A stretch of 41,651 nt of DNA from CAZEHO01 sp964511945 (GCA_964511945.1 CAZEHO010000027.1:1-41651), one strand, 5' to 3'. Positions 1 to 8,993 are shown, counted from the first letter of the stretch. Program-made: numbers and translations. Notes: generated by a model not told the origin, from the sequence alone.

Positions 1-1853
1 GGCCGATCGTCCAGATCGGCGGCACCATCGGCTCCTCGATTGCCCGGGTCACCGGCCTCGGTGAGGATCGGGTCCGGTCGCTCGTCGCCGCCGGCGCCGG
101 TGCGGCCATCGGTGCGTCGTTCAACGCTCCCATTGCCGGCATGCTCTTCGCCATGGAGGTCGTGCTGGGCAACTTCTCCGCTCGCCACCTCAATGCTGTG
201 GTCGTGGCCTCGGTTGCCGCAGCCGTCACCACCGGCTCGATTGTCGGAGAGGAGCAGATCCTGAGGGCGTTCCCGCATCAGCTGGGGGACTGGCGTGAGC
301 TGCTGCTGTACGCCGCCTTGGGACTGATGGCCGTTGCCGTCGGGTTCGCCTTCCTGCGGATGCTCTCGCTCAACGAGCGGGTCCGCAGCGGTGGACCGGA
401 CTGGCTGCGGCCCATCGCACTTGGTCTGGCCGTGGCCGCCATCGGGTGGTACGAACCCGACATCCTCGGAACGGGGCAGGAGACGGTAGCCGGCCTGCTC
501 AATCTGCTGACCGGCGACTCGATCATCTGGTACAGCGTGGCGGCGCTGGTCGCACTGAAACTCGTTGCCGCCACCCTGACGCTGGGCGTCGGCGGGTTCG
601 GCGGCGTGTTCATGCCGAGCCTGTTCATGGGTGCCGCCCTCGGCGCAGCGTTTGCCGATCTGCTGGCGCCGGTGTGGACCTTCTCGGCCCTCGAGCCCGG
701 TGCCTTTGCGGTGGTTGGGATGGCGGCCACATTTGCCGCCGTTGCGCGGGCGCCGCTGACGGCCATCCTGATCGTATTTGAGATCACCGGTGACTACGGA
801 TTGGTGCTGCCGCTGATGCTGGCGGCATCGCTCGCAACCTTCGTCGGTGACCGGGTCCACCCGGATGGCGTCTATGCGATGGCGCTGCTGCGCCAGGGAA
901 TCCGGCTGACCCGCCGCGGCGAGATCGACGTGCTCGACACGGTGCTCGTCGGTGAGGTGGCCTCACCCGTCAAGGTCGTCGCCGGTCCCGAGATGACCAC
1001 CGGTGACGTCCAGGGCATCCTCGACCGTCACCGCCACCACGGCGTGCCGGTGGTCGAGGACGATCGGCTGATCGGCGTGATCACGATCTCCGACATCATG
1101 CGGACCGGTGGGCCGTCGGACCAGGTCCTCACCCGCGATGCGATGACCCCCCGGCCCTACTCGGTGACGCCGGGCACGCCGGTGTCGGCGGCCCTGGAAC
1201 GAATGGCGTCGCTGGGGATCGGACGGATCCCGGTGGTCGCCGACGACGACGACACGAACCTCATCGGTCTGTTCCGCCGGGCCGATGCCATCGCCGCCTA
1301 TCACCGGGCACTGGGTCAGGAGGTCCACCACGAGATCGGGCGAGAGCGGCTCCGTACCCGGATCGCGCCCGGCGCCGGCTTCTTCGATGTCGAGATTCCC
1401 CCCGGTTCGGTGGCCGACGGGCGCCTGGTCAAGGAGGTCCCGGTTCCGGCCGGGAGCACGATCGTCTCGGTCCGGCGCGGCACCCTGGTGATGGTTCCCG
1501 ACGGCAACACCCGGCTGCGGGGTGGGGACGTACTGGCCATGTTTGCCCGGAGCGGCTCGCAGGAGCAGTTCGAGCGGCGGCTCCGTTCCGACGACACCGC
1601 CGAGGTCTTCGCCGACGATGGCGCCCGCTTCTCCGACATCGAGATTCCCCCCGGTTCGGTGGCCGACGGACGGCTCATCAAAGAGATCCCGATTCCGGGC
1701 GGCTGCACGATCGTATCGGTGCGGCGGGGACCCGAGGTGGTCGTTCCCAACGGGAACACCGAACTGCATTCGGGGGACGTCGTCACCGTGTTCTCGGCCC
1801 TTGGTCCCCGCAGCCAACTGGCCGAACGGCTCCGGGCTACTGCCGGCGAATAG
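1..1853 (+). CDS. CLC-family chloride channel with CBS pair and two TrkA-C domains (5' partial)
   Basis: The reading frame is open from the left edge, so the N-terminal part, including the expected gating-Glu segment, is outside the window; 616 residues are visible. The first visible residues (GPIVQIGG) are the CLC selectivity-filter region. FNAPIAGMLFAMEVV follows, then GGVFMPSLFMG near 600-640, which is the second anion-binding loop. In CLC antiporters the inner proton-transfer Glu is the second residue of an EE pair; here the pair reads EV, as in CLC channels, so passive chloride conduction is the better guess. Two CBS motifs occupy about 935-1310. They are followed by two near-identical TrkA-C (RCK-C) ligand-binding modules at about 1375-1560 and 1625-1815. 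Location is the inner membrane with a cytosolic regulatory tail. Family certain; channel mode inferred. Confidence 0.92.
   Translation, partial: PIVQIGGTIGSSIARVTGLGEDRVRSLVAAGAGAAIGASFNAPIAGMLFAMEVVLGNFSARHLNAVVVASVAAAVTTGSIVGEEQILRAFPHQLGDWRELLLYAALGLMAVAVGFAFLRMLSLNERVRSGGPDWLRPIALGLAVAAIGWYEPDILGTGQETVAGLLNLLTGDSIIWYSVAALVALKLVAATLTLGVGGFGGVFMPSLFMGAALGAAFADLLAPVWTFSALEPGAFAVVGMAATFAAVARAPLTAILIVFEITGDYGLVLPLMLAASLATFVGDRVHPDGVYAMALLRQGIRLTRRGEIDVLDTVLVGEVASPVKVVAGPEMTTGDVQGILDRHRHHGVPVVEDDRLIGVITISDIMRTGGPSDQVLTRDAMTPRPYSVTPGTPVSAALERMASLGIGRIPVVADDDDTNLIGLFRRADAIAAYHRALGQEVHHEIGRERLRTRIAPGAGFFDVEIPPGSVADGRLVKEVPVPAGSTIVSVRRGTLVMVPDGNTRLRGGDVLAMFARSGSQEQFERRLRSDDTAEVFADDGARFSDIEIPPGSVADGRLIKEIPIPGGCTIVSVRRGPEVVVPNGNTELHSGDVVTVFSALGPRSQLAERLRATAGE
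1391..1669 (+). repeat. Direct repeat encoding duplicated TrkA-C cores
   Basis: Thirty bases at 1391-1420 recur identically at 1640-1669, exactly 249 bases (83 codons) apart and in frame. The flanking codons differ at synonymous positions while the proteins remain nearly the same (IEIPPGSVADGRL in both). This indicates an internal domain duplication whose central segment is either recent or kept identical by gene conversion. Confidence 0.9.
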
Positions 1854-1861
1854 CCCATCCA

Positions 1862-1890
1862 TTCGGGTGTCTCTCGGCGCTCGCTATGGT
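1862..1890 (+). promoter_or_regulatory. Putative promoter of the luciferase-like oxidoreductase gene
   Basis: TTCGGG (1862-1867) and TATGGT (1885-1890) are separated by 17 bases, a plausible sigma-70-type -35/-10 pair. It lies just after the CLC stop codon and about 35 bases before the next ATG, which carries an AGAGG ribosome-binding site. Pattern match only. Confidence 0.4.
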
Positions 1891-1924
1891 GCCCAACCGC
1901 TCCACCTATGACAGAGGTTCATTG

Positions 1925-2719
1925 ATGCGCAAGATCCGGATTGGTCTCCAGATCCACCCCCAGCACGCCACCTACAACGCCATCCGGCAGGCAGCCGTCG
2001 GTGCCGACGAGATAGGCGTGGACGTCATCTACAACTGGGACCACTTCTACCCGCTGTACGGCGAACCCGACGGCAAGCACTTCGAGGCCTGGACGATGCT
2101 GGCTTCGTGGGCCGAGGTCACCAGCCGGGCGGAGATCGGGCCGCTGGTCACCTGCAACTCCTATCGGAATCCCAACTACCTGGCCGACATGGCCCGTACC
2201 GTCGATCACATCTCCGGCGGCCGGGTCATTCTCGGGATCGGTTCCGGTTGGTTCGAGCGGGACTACACCGAGTATGGCTATGAGTTCGGAACGGCCGGAA
2301 GCCGGCTCCGTGACCTCGACGCCAACATGCCGGTGATCAAGGAGCGCTTGGCCAAGCTCAACCCGCCGCCGGTTCGTGACATGCCGATCCTGATCGGTGG
2401 CGGCGGTGAGAAGGTCACCTTGCGGATCGTCGCCACCCACGCCGACATCTGGCACAGCTTCGGCAACGCGGAGACATACAGCCGCAAATCCGGCATCCTC
2501 GACGAGTGGTGCGGCAAGGTGGGTCGGAACCCGGACGAGATCGAGCGGTCCGTCGGCATCAACAGCGATCAGATCGGGGATACATCATTCGGGGATGCGC
2601 TGGTCGAGGCGGGAGCCGATCAGATCACGATCCCGATGAATGGTCCGGCCTACGACCTGAAACCCCTCGAGCGGTGGGTGGCGTGGCGGGATCGCCGCAA
2701 CCAGGATCGGGACGGGTAG
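1925..2719 (+). CDS. LLM-class (luciferase-like) F420-dependent oxidoreductase
   Basis: A protein of 264 residues resembling the bacterial luciferase-like monooxygenase superfamily, TIM-barrel enzymes that in actinobacteria mostly use coenzyme F420. The typical features are the N-terminal strand with IGLQIHPQHATY, the VIYNWDHFYPLYG segment, PLVTCNSYRNPNYLADMARTVDHISGGRVILGIGSGWFERDYTEYGY (the most conserved stretch of the family, around residues 85-120), and ILIGGGGEKVTLRIVATHADIWH. The ATG at 1925 is preferred over an upstream in-frame ATG at 1886 because AGAGG lies about 10 bases before it and the family homology starts there. The substrate cannot be told. The gene stands alone between the CLC gene and the arg operon. 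Confidence 0.88.
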   Translation: MRKIRIGLQIHPQHATYNAIRQAAVGADEIGVDVIYNWDHFYPLYGEPDGKHFEAWTMLASWAEVTSRAEIGPLVTCNSYRNPNYLADMARTVDHISGGRVILGIGSGWFERDYTEYGYEFGTAGSRLRDLDANMPVIKERLAKLNPPPVRDMPILIGGGGEKVTLRIVATHADIWHSFGNAETYSRKSGILDEWCGKVGRNPDEIERSVGINSDQIGDTSFGDALVEAGADQITIPMNGPAYDLKPLERWVAWRDRRNQDRDG

Positions 2720-2734
2720 CAGCCCCGGGGGGTT

Positions 2735-2762
2735 TTGGGCTTTCTGCCCGAGCCCCTACATT
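2735..2762 (+). promoter_or_regulatory. Putative promoter of the argCJBD operon
   Basis: TTGGGC (2735-2740), 16 bases, then TACATT (2757-2762), ending 24 bases before the argC start. No convincing ArgR (ARG-box) palindrome is visible in the 67-base gap. A weak AGCCC/GGGCT hairpin (2721-2741) followed by TTCT overlaps it and may end the upstream transcript. Confidence 0.35.
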
Positions 2763-2786
2763 GATGGCTTCCATCGGAGGTTGAGC

Positions 2787-3821
2787 ATGATCCGCACCGC
2801 CGTGGTCGGCGCGTCGGGGTATTCGGGTGCCGAACTGGTTGCGCTCATTGCCGCCCATCCCCGCCTCGCGCTCGAGGTAGTGATGGGGGAGAGTTCGGCC
2901 GGGAGCCGCTGGGAGGATCTTTACCCGGCCCGGGCACACTTGTTCCGCGGTGAAATCGTCTCCTTCGACCCCTCCCGGCTCGATGGATTCGATGTGGTGT
3001 TCCTGGCACTTCCGCACGGGGAATCGGCAAGCGCCGCCGCCTCGCTGCGAGGCCGGGTCGGCACGATTGTGGATCTCTCTGGAGATCTGCGGCTCCCCGA
3101 TGCCGCCGCCTACGAGGCCTGGTACGGCCGGGCACATCCTGCTCCGGAGCTCCTCGGCAAAGCCGTCTACGCGTTGCCGGAACTGTTCGGAGAGGAGCTG
3201 CGGGGAGCCGATCTCATCTCGTGCCCCGGCTGCTATCCCACCGTGACGCAGTTGGCTGCGGCCCCTGTGCTTCGACTCCCGGGAACGGGTTCCGACGTGA
3301 CGATCTCGGCCGTCTCCGGGACCTCCGGGGCCGGCCGCAAGGCGAGCGTTGCGCTCAGTTTCTCCGAGGTCTTCGGCGATGTCCGTGCCTACCGGGTCGG
3401 CCGGCATCAGCACGCTCCGGAGATGGTGATGGGGCTGGAACGAGCAACCGGGCGCAGCATCCGGGTGACGTTCGTTCCCCATTTGATCCCGGTCGAGCGG
3501 GGCATTCTGGCCACGGTCATCGTCGCCAACGACGGCGGGCTTTCCCAAGCCGACGTGCTTGCGCACTACCGCAGTGCCTATGAGAGCGCTCCGTTCGTCG
3601 ATGTCATCGATCCGGCGGATCGGCTCCCGGCGATCCGCAATGTGGTCGGCAGTAATCGCTGTGAGGTGGCCCCGGTGGTCGACGAAACAGGTGGCACCGT
3701 CGTGGTGGTCGGGGTGATCGACAACCTGGTGAAGGGAGCCGCCGGGCAGGCGATCCAGGCGTTCAATCTCAGTGCCGGGTTCGCCGAGACCATGGGCCTC
3801 GGAGGAGGGCAGACGTCGTGA
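2787..3821 (+). CDS. argC: N-acetyl-gamma-glutamyl-phosphate reductase
   Basis: Third step of ornithine synthesis: NADPH-dependent reduction of N-acetylglutamyl-5-phosphate to the semialdehyde. The 344-residue length is normal. The N-terminus MIRTAVVGASGYSGAEL is the dinucleotide-binding GASGYxGxEL motif, and LISCPGCYPTVTQ places the catalytic cysteine at residue 149. HRHQHAPEM-like residues (GRHQHAPEM) contribute the catalytic His. The ATG at 2787 follows CGGAGG by 6 bases; an in-frame TTG at 2781 is less likely. It is the first gene of argCJBD and its stop overlaps the argJ GTG by 4 bases. Confidence 0.97.
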   Translation: MIRTAVVGASGYSGAELVALIAAHPRLALEVVMGESSAGSRWEDLYPARAHLFRGEIVSFDPSRLDGFDVVFLALPHGESASAAASLRGRVGTIVDLSGDLRLPDAAAYEAWYGRAHPAPELLGKAVYALPELFGEELRGADLISCPGCYPTVTQLAAAPVLRLPGTGSDVTISAVSGTSGAGRKASVALSFSEVFGDVRAYRVGRHQHAPEMVMGLERATGRSIRVTFVPHLIPVERGILATVIVANDGGLSQADVLAHYRSAYESAPFVDVIDPADRLPAIRNVVGSNRCEVAPVVDETGGTVVVVGVIDNLVKGAAGQAIQAFNLSAGFAETMGLGGGQTS

Positions 3822-5014
3822 CGACTCGCAGCACGGTTGGGGTGACCGCTCCGGAAGGATTCCTGGCGTCGGGCGTGCACTGTGGGGTTCGCAACCACAA
3901 GCCGGACCTGGCCCTGGTGCGCTCCGATCGGCCGGCGTCTGCTGCGGGCGTGTTCACCCGCAATGAGATCAAGGCGGCTCCGGTGCTGTTGGATCAGCAC
4001 TCGCTGTCGGCCACCGGGGGCAGGGCTCAGGCTGTGGTGGTGAACTCCGGGATCGCCAACGCCTGCACGGGGGAGCAGGGCGAGCGCGCCGCGGCGTGGA
4101 TGCAGAGTGAGACCGCCCGGCTGCTCGGGTTGCCGGCAGATGAGGTGCTGGTGGGCTCGACCGGCGTGATCGGCGTGCAGTTGCCGCTCGACCGGCTCGA
4201 AGAGGGCTTGCCGCTGGCGGTGGAACGGCTGTCACCGGACGGTGGTCCGGCTGCGGCCCGGGCAATCCTCACGACCGACACCCACGCCAAGGAAACCATC
4301 CAGTGGATCGAAGGACGGCATGGGATGTACACGGTGGGCGGCATGGCGAAGGGGTCGGGGATGATCCACCCCGACATGGCCACCACGCTCGCGTTTGTCA
4401 CCACCGATGCCGCCATCGATTCGGGCCGGCTGCACGAGATCCTGCGCCGCGCCACCGACCGCTCTTTCAACCGGATCACCGTCGACGGCGACACCTCCAC
4501 CAACGACATGATCATTGTGCTGGCCAACGGCGCCAGCGGCATCGAGGTCGGGGACGGCACCGAGGGTTTCGAGTCGGCGCTGACCGCGGTGCTGGTCCAC
4601 CTGGCCCAGGAGGTGGCGAGGGACGGTGAGGGGGCCACCCGGCTGATCACCGTGCGGGTGACCGGAGCCCCCACCGAAGCCGATGCCCTCGCCGTGGCCC
4701 GCACCATCGCCGGCTCACCCCTGGTGAAGACGGCCGTCTTCGGCGCCGATGCCAACTGGGGGCGGGTGGTGGCGGCAGCCGGCCGCGCCGGCGTCGCCGT
4801 GGTGGGCGACAAGATGACTCTGCGTATCGGTGGAATCGAGGTCATGGGGCCCGGCTACCGGTCGGATTTTCCCGAGGGTGAAGCGACACACCGTCTCTCC
4901 CAGCCCGAGGTGGAGATCCAGTTGGACCTGGGCATTGGTAAGGCCGAGGCCACCACGTGGACCTGCGATCTGAACCAGAGGTACATCGACATCAATGCGG
5001 GCTACCGGACCTGA
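3818..5014 (+). CDS. argJ: Bifunctional glutamate N-acetyltransferase / ornithine acetyltransferase
   Basis: Moves the acetyl group from N-acetylornithine to glutamate, closing the acetyl cycle; many members also accept acetyl-CoA. The 398-residue precursor contains KGSGMIHPDMATTLAF, where self-cleavage between Ala188 and Thr189 creates the two chains and exposes Thr189 as nucleophile. The end of the protein (DLNQRYIDINAGYRT) matches the conserved C-terminus. It starts at a GTG overlapping the argC stop (GTGA) with GGAGGAGGG upstream, implying translational coupling. Presence of argJ means that no argE deacetylase is needed. Confidence 0.97.
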   Translation: MTTRSTVGVTAPEGFLASGVHCGVRNHKPDLALVRSDRPASAAGVFTRNEIKAAPVLLDQHSLSATGGRAQAVVVNSGIANACTGEQGERAAAWMQSETARLLGLPADEVLVGSTGVIGVQLPLDRLEEGLPLAVERLSPDGGPAAARAILTTDTHAKETIQWIEGRHGMYTVGGMAKGSGMIHPDMATTLAFVTTDAAIDSGRLHEILRRATDRSFNRITVDGDTSTNDMIIVLANGASGIEVGDGTEGFESALTAVLVHLAQEVARDGEGATRLITVRVTGAPTEADALAVARTIAGSPLVKTAVFGADANWGRVVAAAGRAGVAVVGDKMTLRIGGIEVMGPGYRSDFPEGEATHRLSQPEVEIQLDLGIGKAEATTWTCDLNQRYIDINAGYRT

Positions 5015-5909
5015 GCCACTGACCGCTTCCGAGGCGGTGATCGACGAGGTGCTGGCACGCGCCGCCGCACCCCCGGCGGCGCTGCGCCATCTCGAGGAAC
5101 TCGCCGGGCACGTGCTGGTCGTGAAGTACGGCGGCGCCGCCATGACCTCGCCGGAGAAGGCGGCCCGGTGGGCGCGTGATCTGGTGCTGCTCCACGAGGT
5201 CGGTGTCCGCCCGTTGGTGGTGCACGGTGGCGGTCCGGCCCTCACTTCCGCGATGGCGCGTATGGGGATCGAGACCTCGTTCGTCGACGGGCACCGGGTG
5301 ACCAACGCCGACGCCGCCGAGGTCGCCGAGATGGTGCTGTCGGGGCGGGTCAACAAGCAGGTGGTGTCGCTGCTGCAGCGTGCCGGGGGCAAGGCCGTGG
5401 GGTTGTCGGGGACCGACGGCGGCATGATCGTTGTCGGCCGCCACCGGCCCGGCGGGACCGATGTCGGGTTCGTCGGCCGGGTCGACGCGCTCGATACGGG
5501 TCTGCTGTGGCTGCTGCTCGAGAACGGCTACATCCCCGTCGTCTCCTCGACGGCGGCGGATCCATCGGGCCAGCCGCACAACATCAACGCCGACGTTGTG
5601 ACCGGGGCCGTTGCAGGTGCCGTTGGAGCGACCGAGGCGGTATTCCTCTCCGACGTTGCCGGCGTCATGGCTGACGGGGTGCTGCAGCGGCGTCTCACCG
5701 CGTCGGAGGCAGAGGATCTCGTTGCTGCAGGTGTTGCCGGCGGTGGGATGCGGCCCAAAGTGGAGGCCGCCATCGCAGCCCTCGGGGCCGGAGTGGACCG
5801 GGTCCACCTCATCGACGGGCGGGAGCGTCACGCGCTACTCCGCGAGATCCTCTCAGATCAGGGCCTCGGCACGATCATCGTCCCGGACCCCGTGGAGGCC
5901 GAAGCATGA
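4995..5909 (+). CDS. argB: Acetylglutamate kinase
   Basis: Phosphorylates N-acetylglutamate with ATP, the second step of ornithine synthesis and the usual point of arginine feedback. The 304 residues include VVKYGGAAM (phosphate-binding Lys), PLVVHGGGPAL, the substrate-binding GHRVTNADA segment, and NINADVVTGAVAGAVGA. The ATG at 4995 overlaps argJ by 20 bases. A GTG at 5037 is the alternative, but its only purine run is too close. The N-terminal extension before the kinase core (about 35 residues) resembles the helix that joins arginine-sensitive hexameric enzymes, so feedback inhibition is possible but inferred. Confidence 0.96.
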   Translation: MRATGPEPLTASEAVIDEVLARAAAPPAALRHLEELAGHVLVVKYGGAAMTSPEKAARWARDLVLLHEVGVRPLVVHGGGPALTSAMARMGIETSFVDGHRVTNADAAEVAEMVLSGRVNKQVVSLLQRAGGKAVGLSGTDGGMIVVGRHRPGGTDVGFVGRVDALDTGLLWLLLENGYIPVVSSTAADPSGQPHNINADVVTGAVAGAVGATEAVFLSDVAGVMADGVLQRRLTASEAEDLVAAGVAGGGMRPKVEAAIAALGAGVDRVHLIDGRERHALLREILSDQGLGTIIVPDPVEAEA

Positions 5910-7102
5910 GCAGTCCCGAGTGGGCCGGCACCCTGGCCGAACGGGGTGAGGCCGCCGTCATGGCCACCTACGGCCGCTACCCGCTCGAACTGGTTGCGGG
6001 GGAAGGGTGCCGGGTCACCGACTCCACCGGCCGCACCTACCTCGATGTGGTCGCCGGGATCGCGGTGAGTGCACTCGGCCACGGTCATCCTGCGGTGGTC
6101 GACACTCTTCGAGAGGCGGCCGACGGCTTGATCCACGTCAGCAACCTCTATTGGACCGAGCCCATGGTTCGGCTCGCCGAGCGGCTCACCGGTGCCGCCG
6201 GTATGGACAAGGCGTTCTTCTGCAATTCCGGCGCCGAATCCGTGGAGGCCGCGATCAAGCTGGCCCGCAAGGCTCGCCCGGGGCGTTCCGGCATCGTGGT
6301 CTTCGAGCAGTCCTTCCACGGGCGCACCCTGGGTGCGCTCTCGGCGACGGCCCGGCCTCGCTATCAGGATCCGTTCCGGCCGCTGCTACCCGACATGAAG
6401 GTCGTTCCCTTTGGGGACTTCGAGGCGGCCCGGGTGGCTATCGACGACCGGGTGGGCCTGGTGCTGGTCGAGCCGGTGCAGGGAGAGGGAGGCATGCGAC
6501 CCGCGCCCGACGGCTGGCTCGCAGCACTGCGGGAGCACTGTGATGCCGTGGGCGCCCTCCTCGTGTTCGATGAAGTGCAGTCCGGGATGGGACGCACCGG
6601 GACCCTGTTTGCCTACCAGACGGCCGGTGTGCTGCCCGATGCCGTCACCACCGCCAAGGCCCTCGCCGGCGGCCTCCCGATGGGGGCCCTGCTGGCCCGG
6701 GGCGAGGCGGCCGCCGCTTTCGAGCCGGGCGACCACGCCTCGACATTTGGAGGCGGGCCACTTGTGGCATCGGTGGCCAATGCAGTGGCCGATGTGATCC
6801 TGGCCGACGGCTTCCTCGAGTCGGTCCAGGCCAAGGGGGAGCGCCTGCGATCCGGGCTGGAGATGCTGGTGGTCGAGAGTCCGCTCGCCGCTTCGGTTCG
6901 AGGTGCCGGCTTGATGCAAGGGGTCGTGCTCCATGAGGATCGGGCGGGCGAGGTGGTGACGGCGGCAATGGATGCCGGCATGCTCACCTGCCCCGCCGGG
7001 CCCAACGTGTTCCGGTTCGTTCCGGCCTTGACGATCACCGATGCCGAGATCGATGAGGCCGTCGTGCTGACCGAGCGAGCGTTGTCGGCGGTTTCCGGCT
7101 GA
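5906..7102 (+). CDS. argD: Acetylornithine aminotransferase
   Basis: PLP enzyme that converts N-acetylglutamate semialdehyde to N-acetylornithine with glutamate as amino donor. The 398-residue length and motifs fit class-III aminotransferases: GRTYLDVVAGIAVSALGHGHP, FFCNSGAESVEAAIKLAR, LVFDEVQSGMGRTG, and TTAKALAGGLPMGALLA with the PLP lysine. It overlaps argB by ATGA. It is the last gene of the operon: no argF, argR, argG or argH follows, so the later arginine steps must be encoded elsewhere. Confidence 0.95.
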   Translation: MSSPEWAGTLAERGEAAVMATYGRYPLELVAGEGCRVTDSTGRTYLDVVAGIAVSALGHGHPAVVDTLREAADGLIHVSNLYWTEPMVRLAERLTGAAGMDKAFFCNSGAESVEAAIKLARKARPGRSGIVVFEQSFHGRTLGALSATARPRYQDPFRPLLPDMKVVPFGDFEAARVAIDDRVGLVLVEPVQGEGGMRPAPDGWLAALREHCDAVGALLVFDEVQSGMGRTGTLFAYQTAGVLPDAVTTAKALAGGLPMGALLARGEAAAAFEPGDHASTFGGGPLVASVANAVADVILADGFLESVQAKGERLRSGLEMLVVESPLAASVRGAGLMQGVVLHEDRAGEVVTAAMDAGMLTCPAGPNVFRFVPALTITDAEIDEAVVLTERALSAVSG

Positions 7103-7123
7103 GGCGAACGCCGAGGGTCTCTA

Positions 7124-7870
7124 TCAGAACTCGATGCAATGCTGGCCCTCGGTGCAATCGTTGGGTTCGAAGCCTCCCCGCCAGAACCACATGCCGTCAT
7201 CCCACTCGATCTGGATCACCTCGTATGCATTCCAGATCAGCGTCCCGCAGGACGGATCATCAAGTTCGGGGTGGGTCACGCTCGTCCAACCACCGCACAC
7301 CCGGTTGGGATCGTCGTGCAGCAGGAAGTTCCCAGCCTCGAGGCCCTCGGCGACCACCCAACTCCAGCCACCCCAGTCCTCTTCGAACACCTGAAGCTGA
7401 CCTGTGTATCCGTTCGGGGTGTTTGAGTACCAGAATCCGGTGAGGTCGAGAACCGGCTCGGGCGAATCGCACAGCCACACGCCGATCGCCGTGCCCGGTG
7501 CCACCCGGCCGTCTTCAGGGCTGGGCACCTGCGTGTCGATCTGACCGGGCTCGTACACAACCCAACAGGGGTGCTCGTCGGCGGGAGTGATTCCCCACAC
7601 GTCCACGGAGCCCAGCGACGGATGGTAAACAGCGACGTGCTCGCGAGCCGGCTGCAGCGTCATGCCTCGCAGGTCTGGAACCGGCACCAGCAGCGGCTCC
7701 GAATAAACGTGCAGCGTTACCCAGGAGCCTGGCTCGAGCAAGGTCCCGTGCGGCGGATCGCACCAAGCCACCGTCCCCGGCGTGGTGTCGGCATCCTCGA
7801 TTTCTACGTAGTCGTAGTACCGGAGTGGGTTCCTTCCACCGACCGCCTGGGAGAACTCGGAACACGGTCT
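7124..7870 (-). pseudogene. Fragment of a secreted PASTA-repeat protein, 5' end missing
   Basis: The longest start-to-stop reading begins at a GTG at 7771, but homology runs further upstream in the same frame to a TGA at 7871-7873 with no start codon in between. The extra residues (VEIEDADTTPGTVAWCDPP and what follows) are the second half of a PASTA repeat. A complete PASTA repeat (VPVPDLRGMTLQPAREHV onward) and a Trp- and Cys-rich C-terminal domain ending EGQHCIEF come next. The signal peptide and the first part of the first repeat are therefore missing. The gene ends abruptly 10 bases from the stop of the DUF222/HNH gene, which suggests truncation by an insertion or deletion. PASTA units usually bind cell-wall fragments; function here is unknown. 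Confidence 0.6.
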
Positions 7871-7880
7871 TCACGGCCGA

Positions 7881-8993
7881 TCATTCTTGTTGGGGCCGTC
7901 TCTGTTCGCCTTCGTGGTGTTTGTGGTGGTGGGGTTCGCATAGGAGGCGGAGGTTCCAGAGGGCGGTGGGGCCGCCGTCGGCCCAGTGGATGTCGTGGTG
8001 GACTTCGCACCATTCGGGCGGCCGGTCGCATCCGGGGTGGGTGCAGCCTTTGTCACGGAGTTCGACGGCCCTGCGGATGGCCGGGGGGATGGTGCGGCGG
8101 GTGCGTCCGACATCAAGGGGTACCCCGGTCGGGTCGACGCTGATGGGGGTCACCGTTGCGTCGCAAGCGATACGGCGGGCGGTCTCGGCCGGTACCGGGC
8201 CTCCTTTGGCGATCTCGCACGGCCTGTCTGGTTCACCCCGGAGCGCTTTGGCCGAGACCGTGAGGGTGACGTGGGGTCGGGTGCCGCCCCGGCGTGGCGT
8301 GTCGGCAGTGTTGAGGTAGTGGCGGCAGATCTCCACCAGTGCATCGGCGCGGCGCTGGGTGGCAGTCCGGCCGTCGTCCCGGGTGCGGCCCGCAGCCGTG
8401 GAGCGGGCTTCGAGGGCGGTGGTGATGGTGGCGGTACCTTCGGGGTCGAAGGCACCGTCGAGGTGACCCACCCCCTCCCATGGAGCCGAGACCCACAGAC
8501 GGCGTGCCTCATACATTCGGTGATGATCGAGTGCCGAGCCGTCGGGGTCGGCTGCGTTGCGCCAGTACCGGATCGCTGCGGGGAGGTCTTGCGACGACAG
8601 GCAGAGGGCATGCTCGACCAGCATCTCCTCATCGCGGTTGAAGAGATCGGCGTGGGTCTCATAGGCCCGGACCAACAAGCGGATCCGTGATTCACACAGT
8701 TCGCCGCCGGCGAATGTGGCTGCGGTCTGTGGCATGTGGCGCAGCCGCCGGGCCGTCTGGACCCGGGAGCGGGCGATCGACGGGTTCTCCCCGGTGGCCG
8801 ACAGGATCCACGACGTGGCCGAGAGGTGATCCTCGGCCGCATACGCGTTGCGGACATCGATTTCGGCGAGGACATCTGCGGACTCAGCTTCGAGCCGGTT
8901 GATATCGCGGCGCAGTTCCCGATACCGATCCAGCAACTCGCGGTCGGTTGCGGTGCGGGGATCGGCGACGGCGGGCTGGGCGGTCAGGACCAT
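7881..8993 (-). CDS. DUF222 / HNH endonuclease-domain protein (13E12 repeat family)
   Basis: About 370 residues with the layout of actinobacterial 13E12-type proteins: a helical DUF222 region (about residues 20-250, including a DRELLDRYRELRRDINRLE coiled segment) and a C-terminal HNH nuclease motif, GCTHPGCDRPPEWCEVHH followed by HWADGGPT and LLCEPHHHKHH, with paired Cys and clustered His for zinc and catalytic metal. Such genes occur in many copies per genome and behave like mobile or phage-associated elements in mycobacteria. The start is uncertain: ATG 8993 is chosen, but TTG 9005 and GTG 8996 are in frame and no ribosome-binding site is clear. It sits directly against a truncated PASTA gene. 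Confidence 0.88.
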   Translation of the reverse strand: MVLTAQPAVADPRTATDRELLDRYRELRRDINRLEAESADVLAEIDVRNAYAAEDHLSATSWILSATGENPSIARSRVQTARRLRHMPQTAATFAGGELCESRIRLLVRAYETHADLFNRDEEMLVEHALCLSSQDLPAAIRYWRNAADPDGSALDHHRMYEARRLWVSAPWEGVGHLDGAFDPEGTATITTALEARSTAAGRTRDDGRTATQRRADALVEICRHYLNTADTPRRGGTRPHVTLTVSAKALRGEPDRPCEIAKGGPVPAETARRIACDATVTPISVDPTGVPLDVGRTRRTIPPAIRRAVELRDKGCTHPGCDRPPEWCEVHHDIHWADGGPTALWNLRLLCEPHHHKHHEGEQRRPQQE

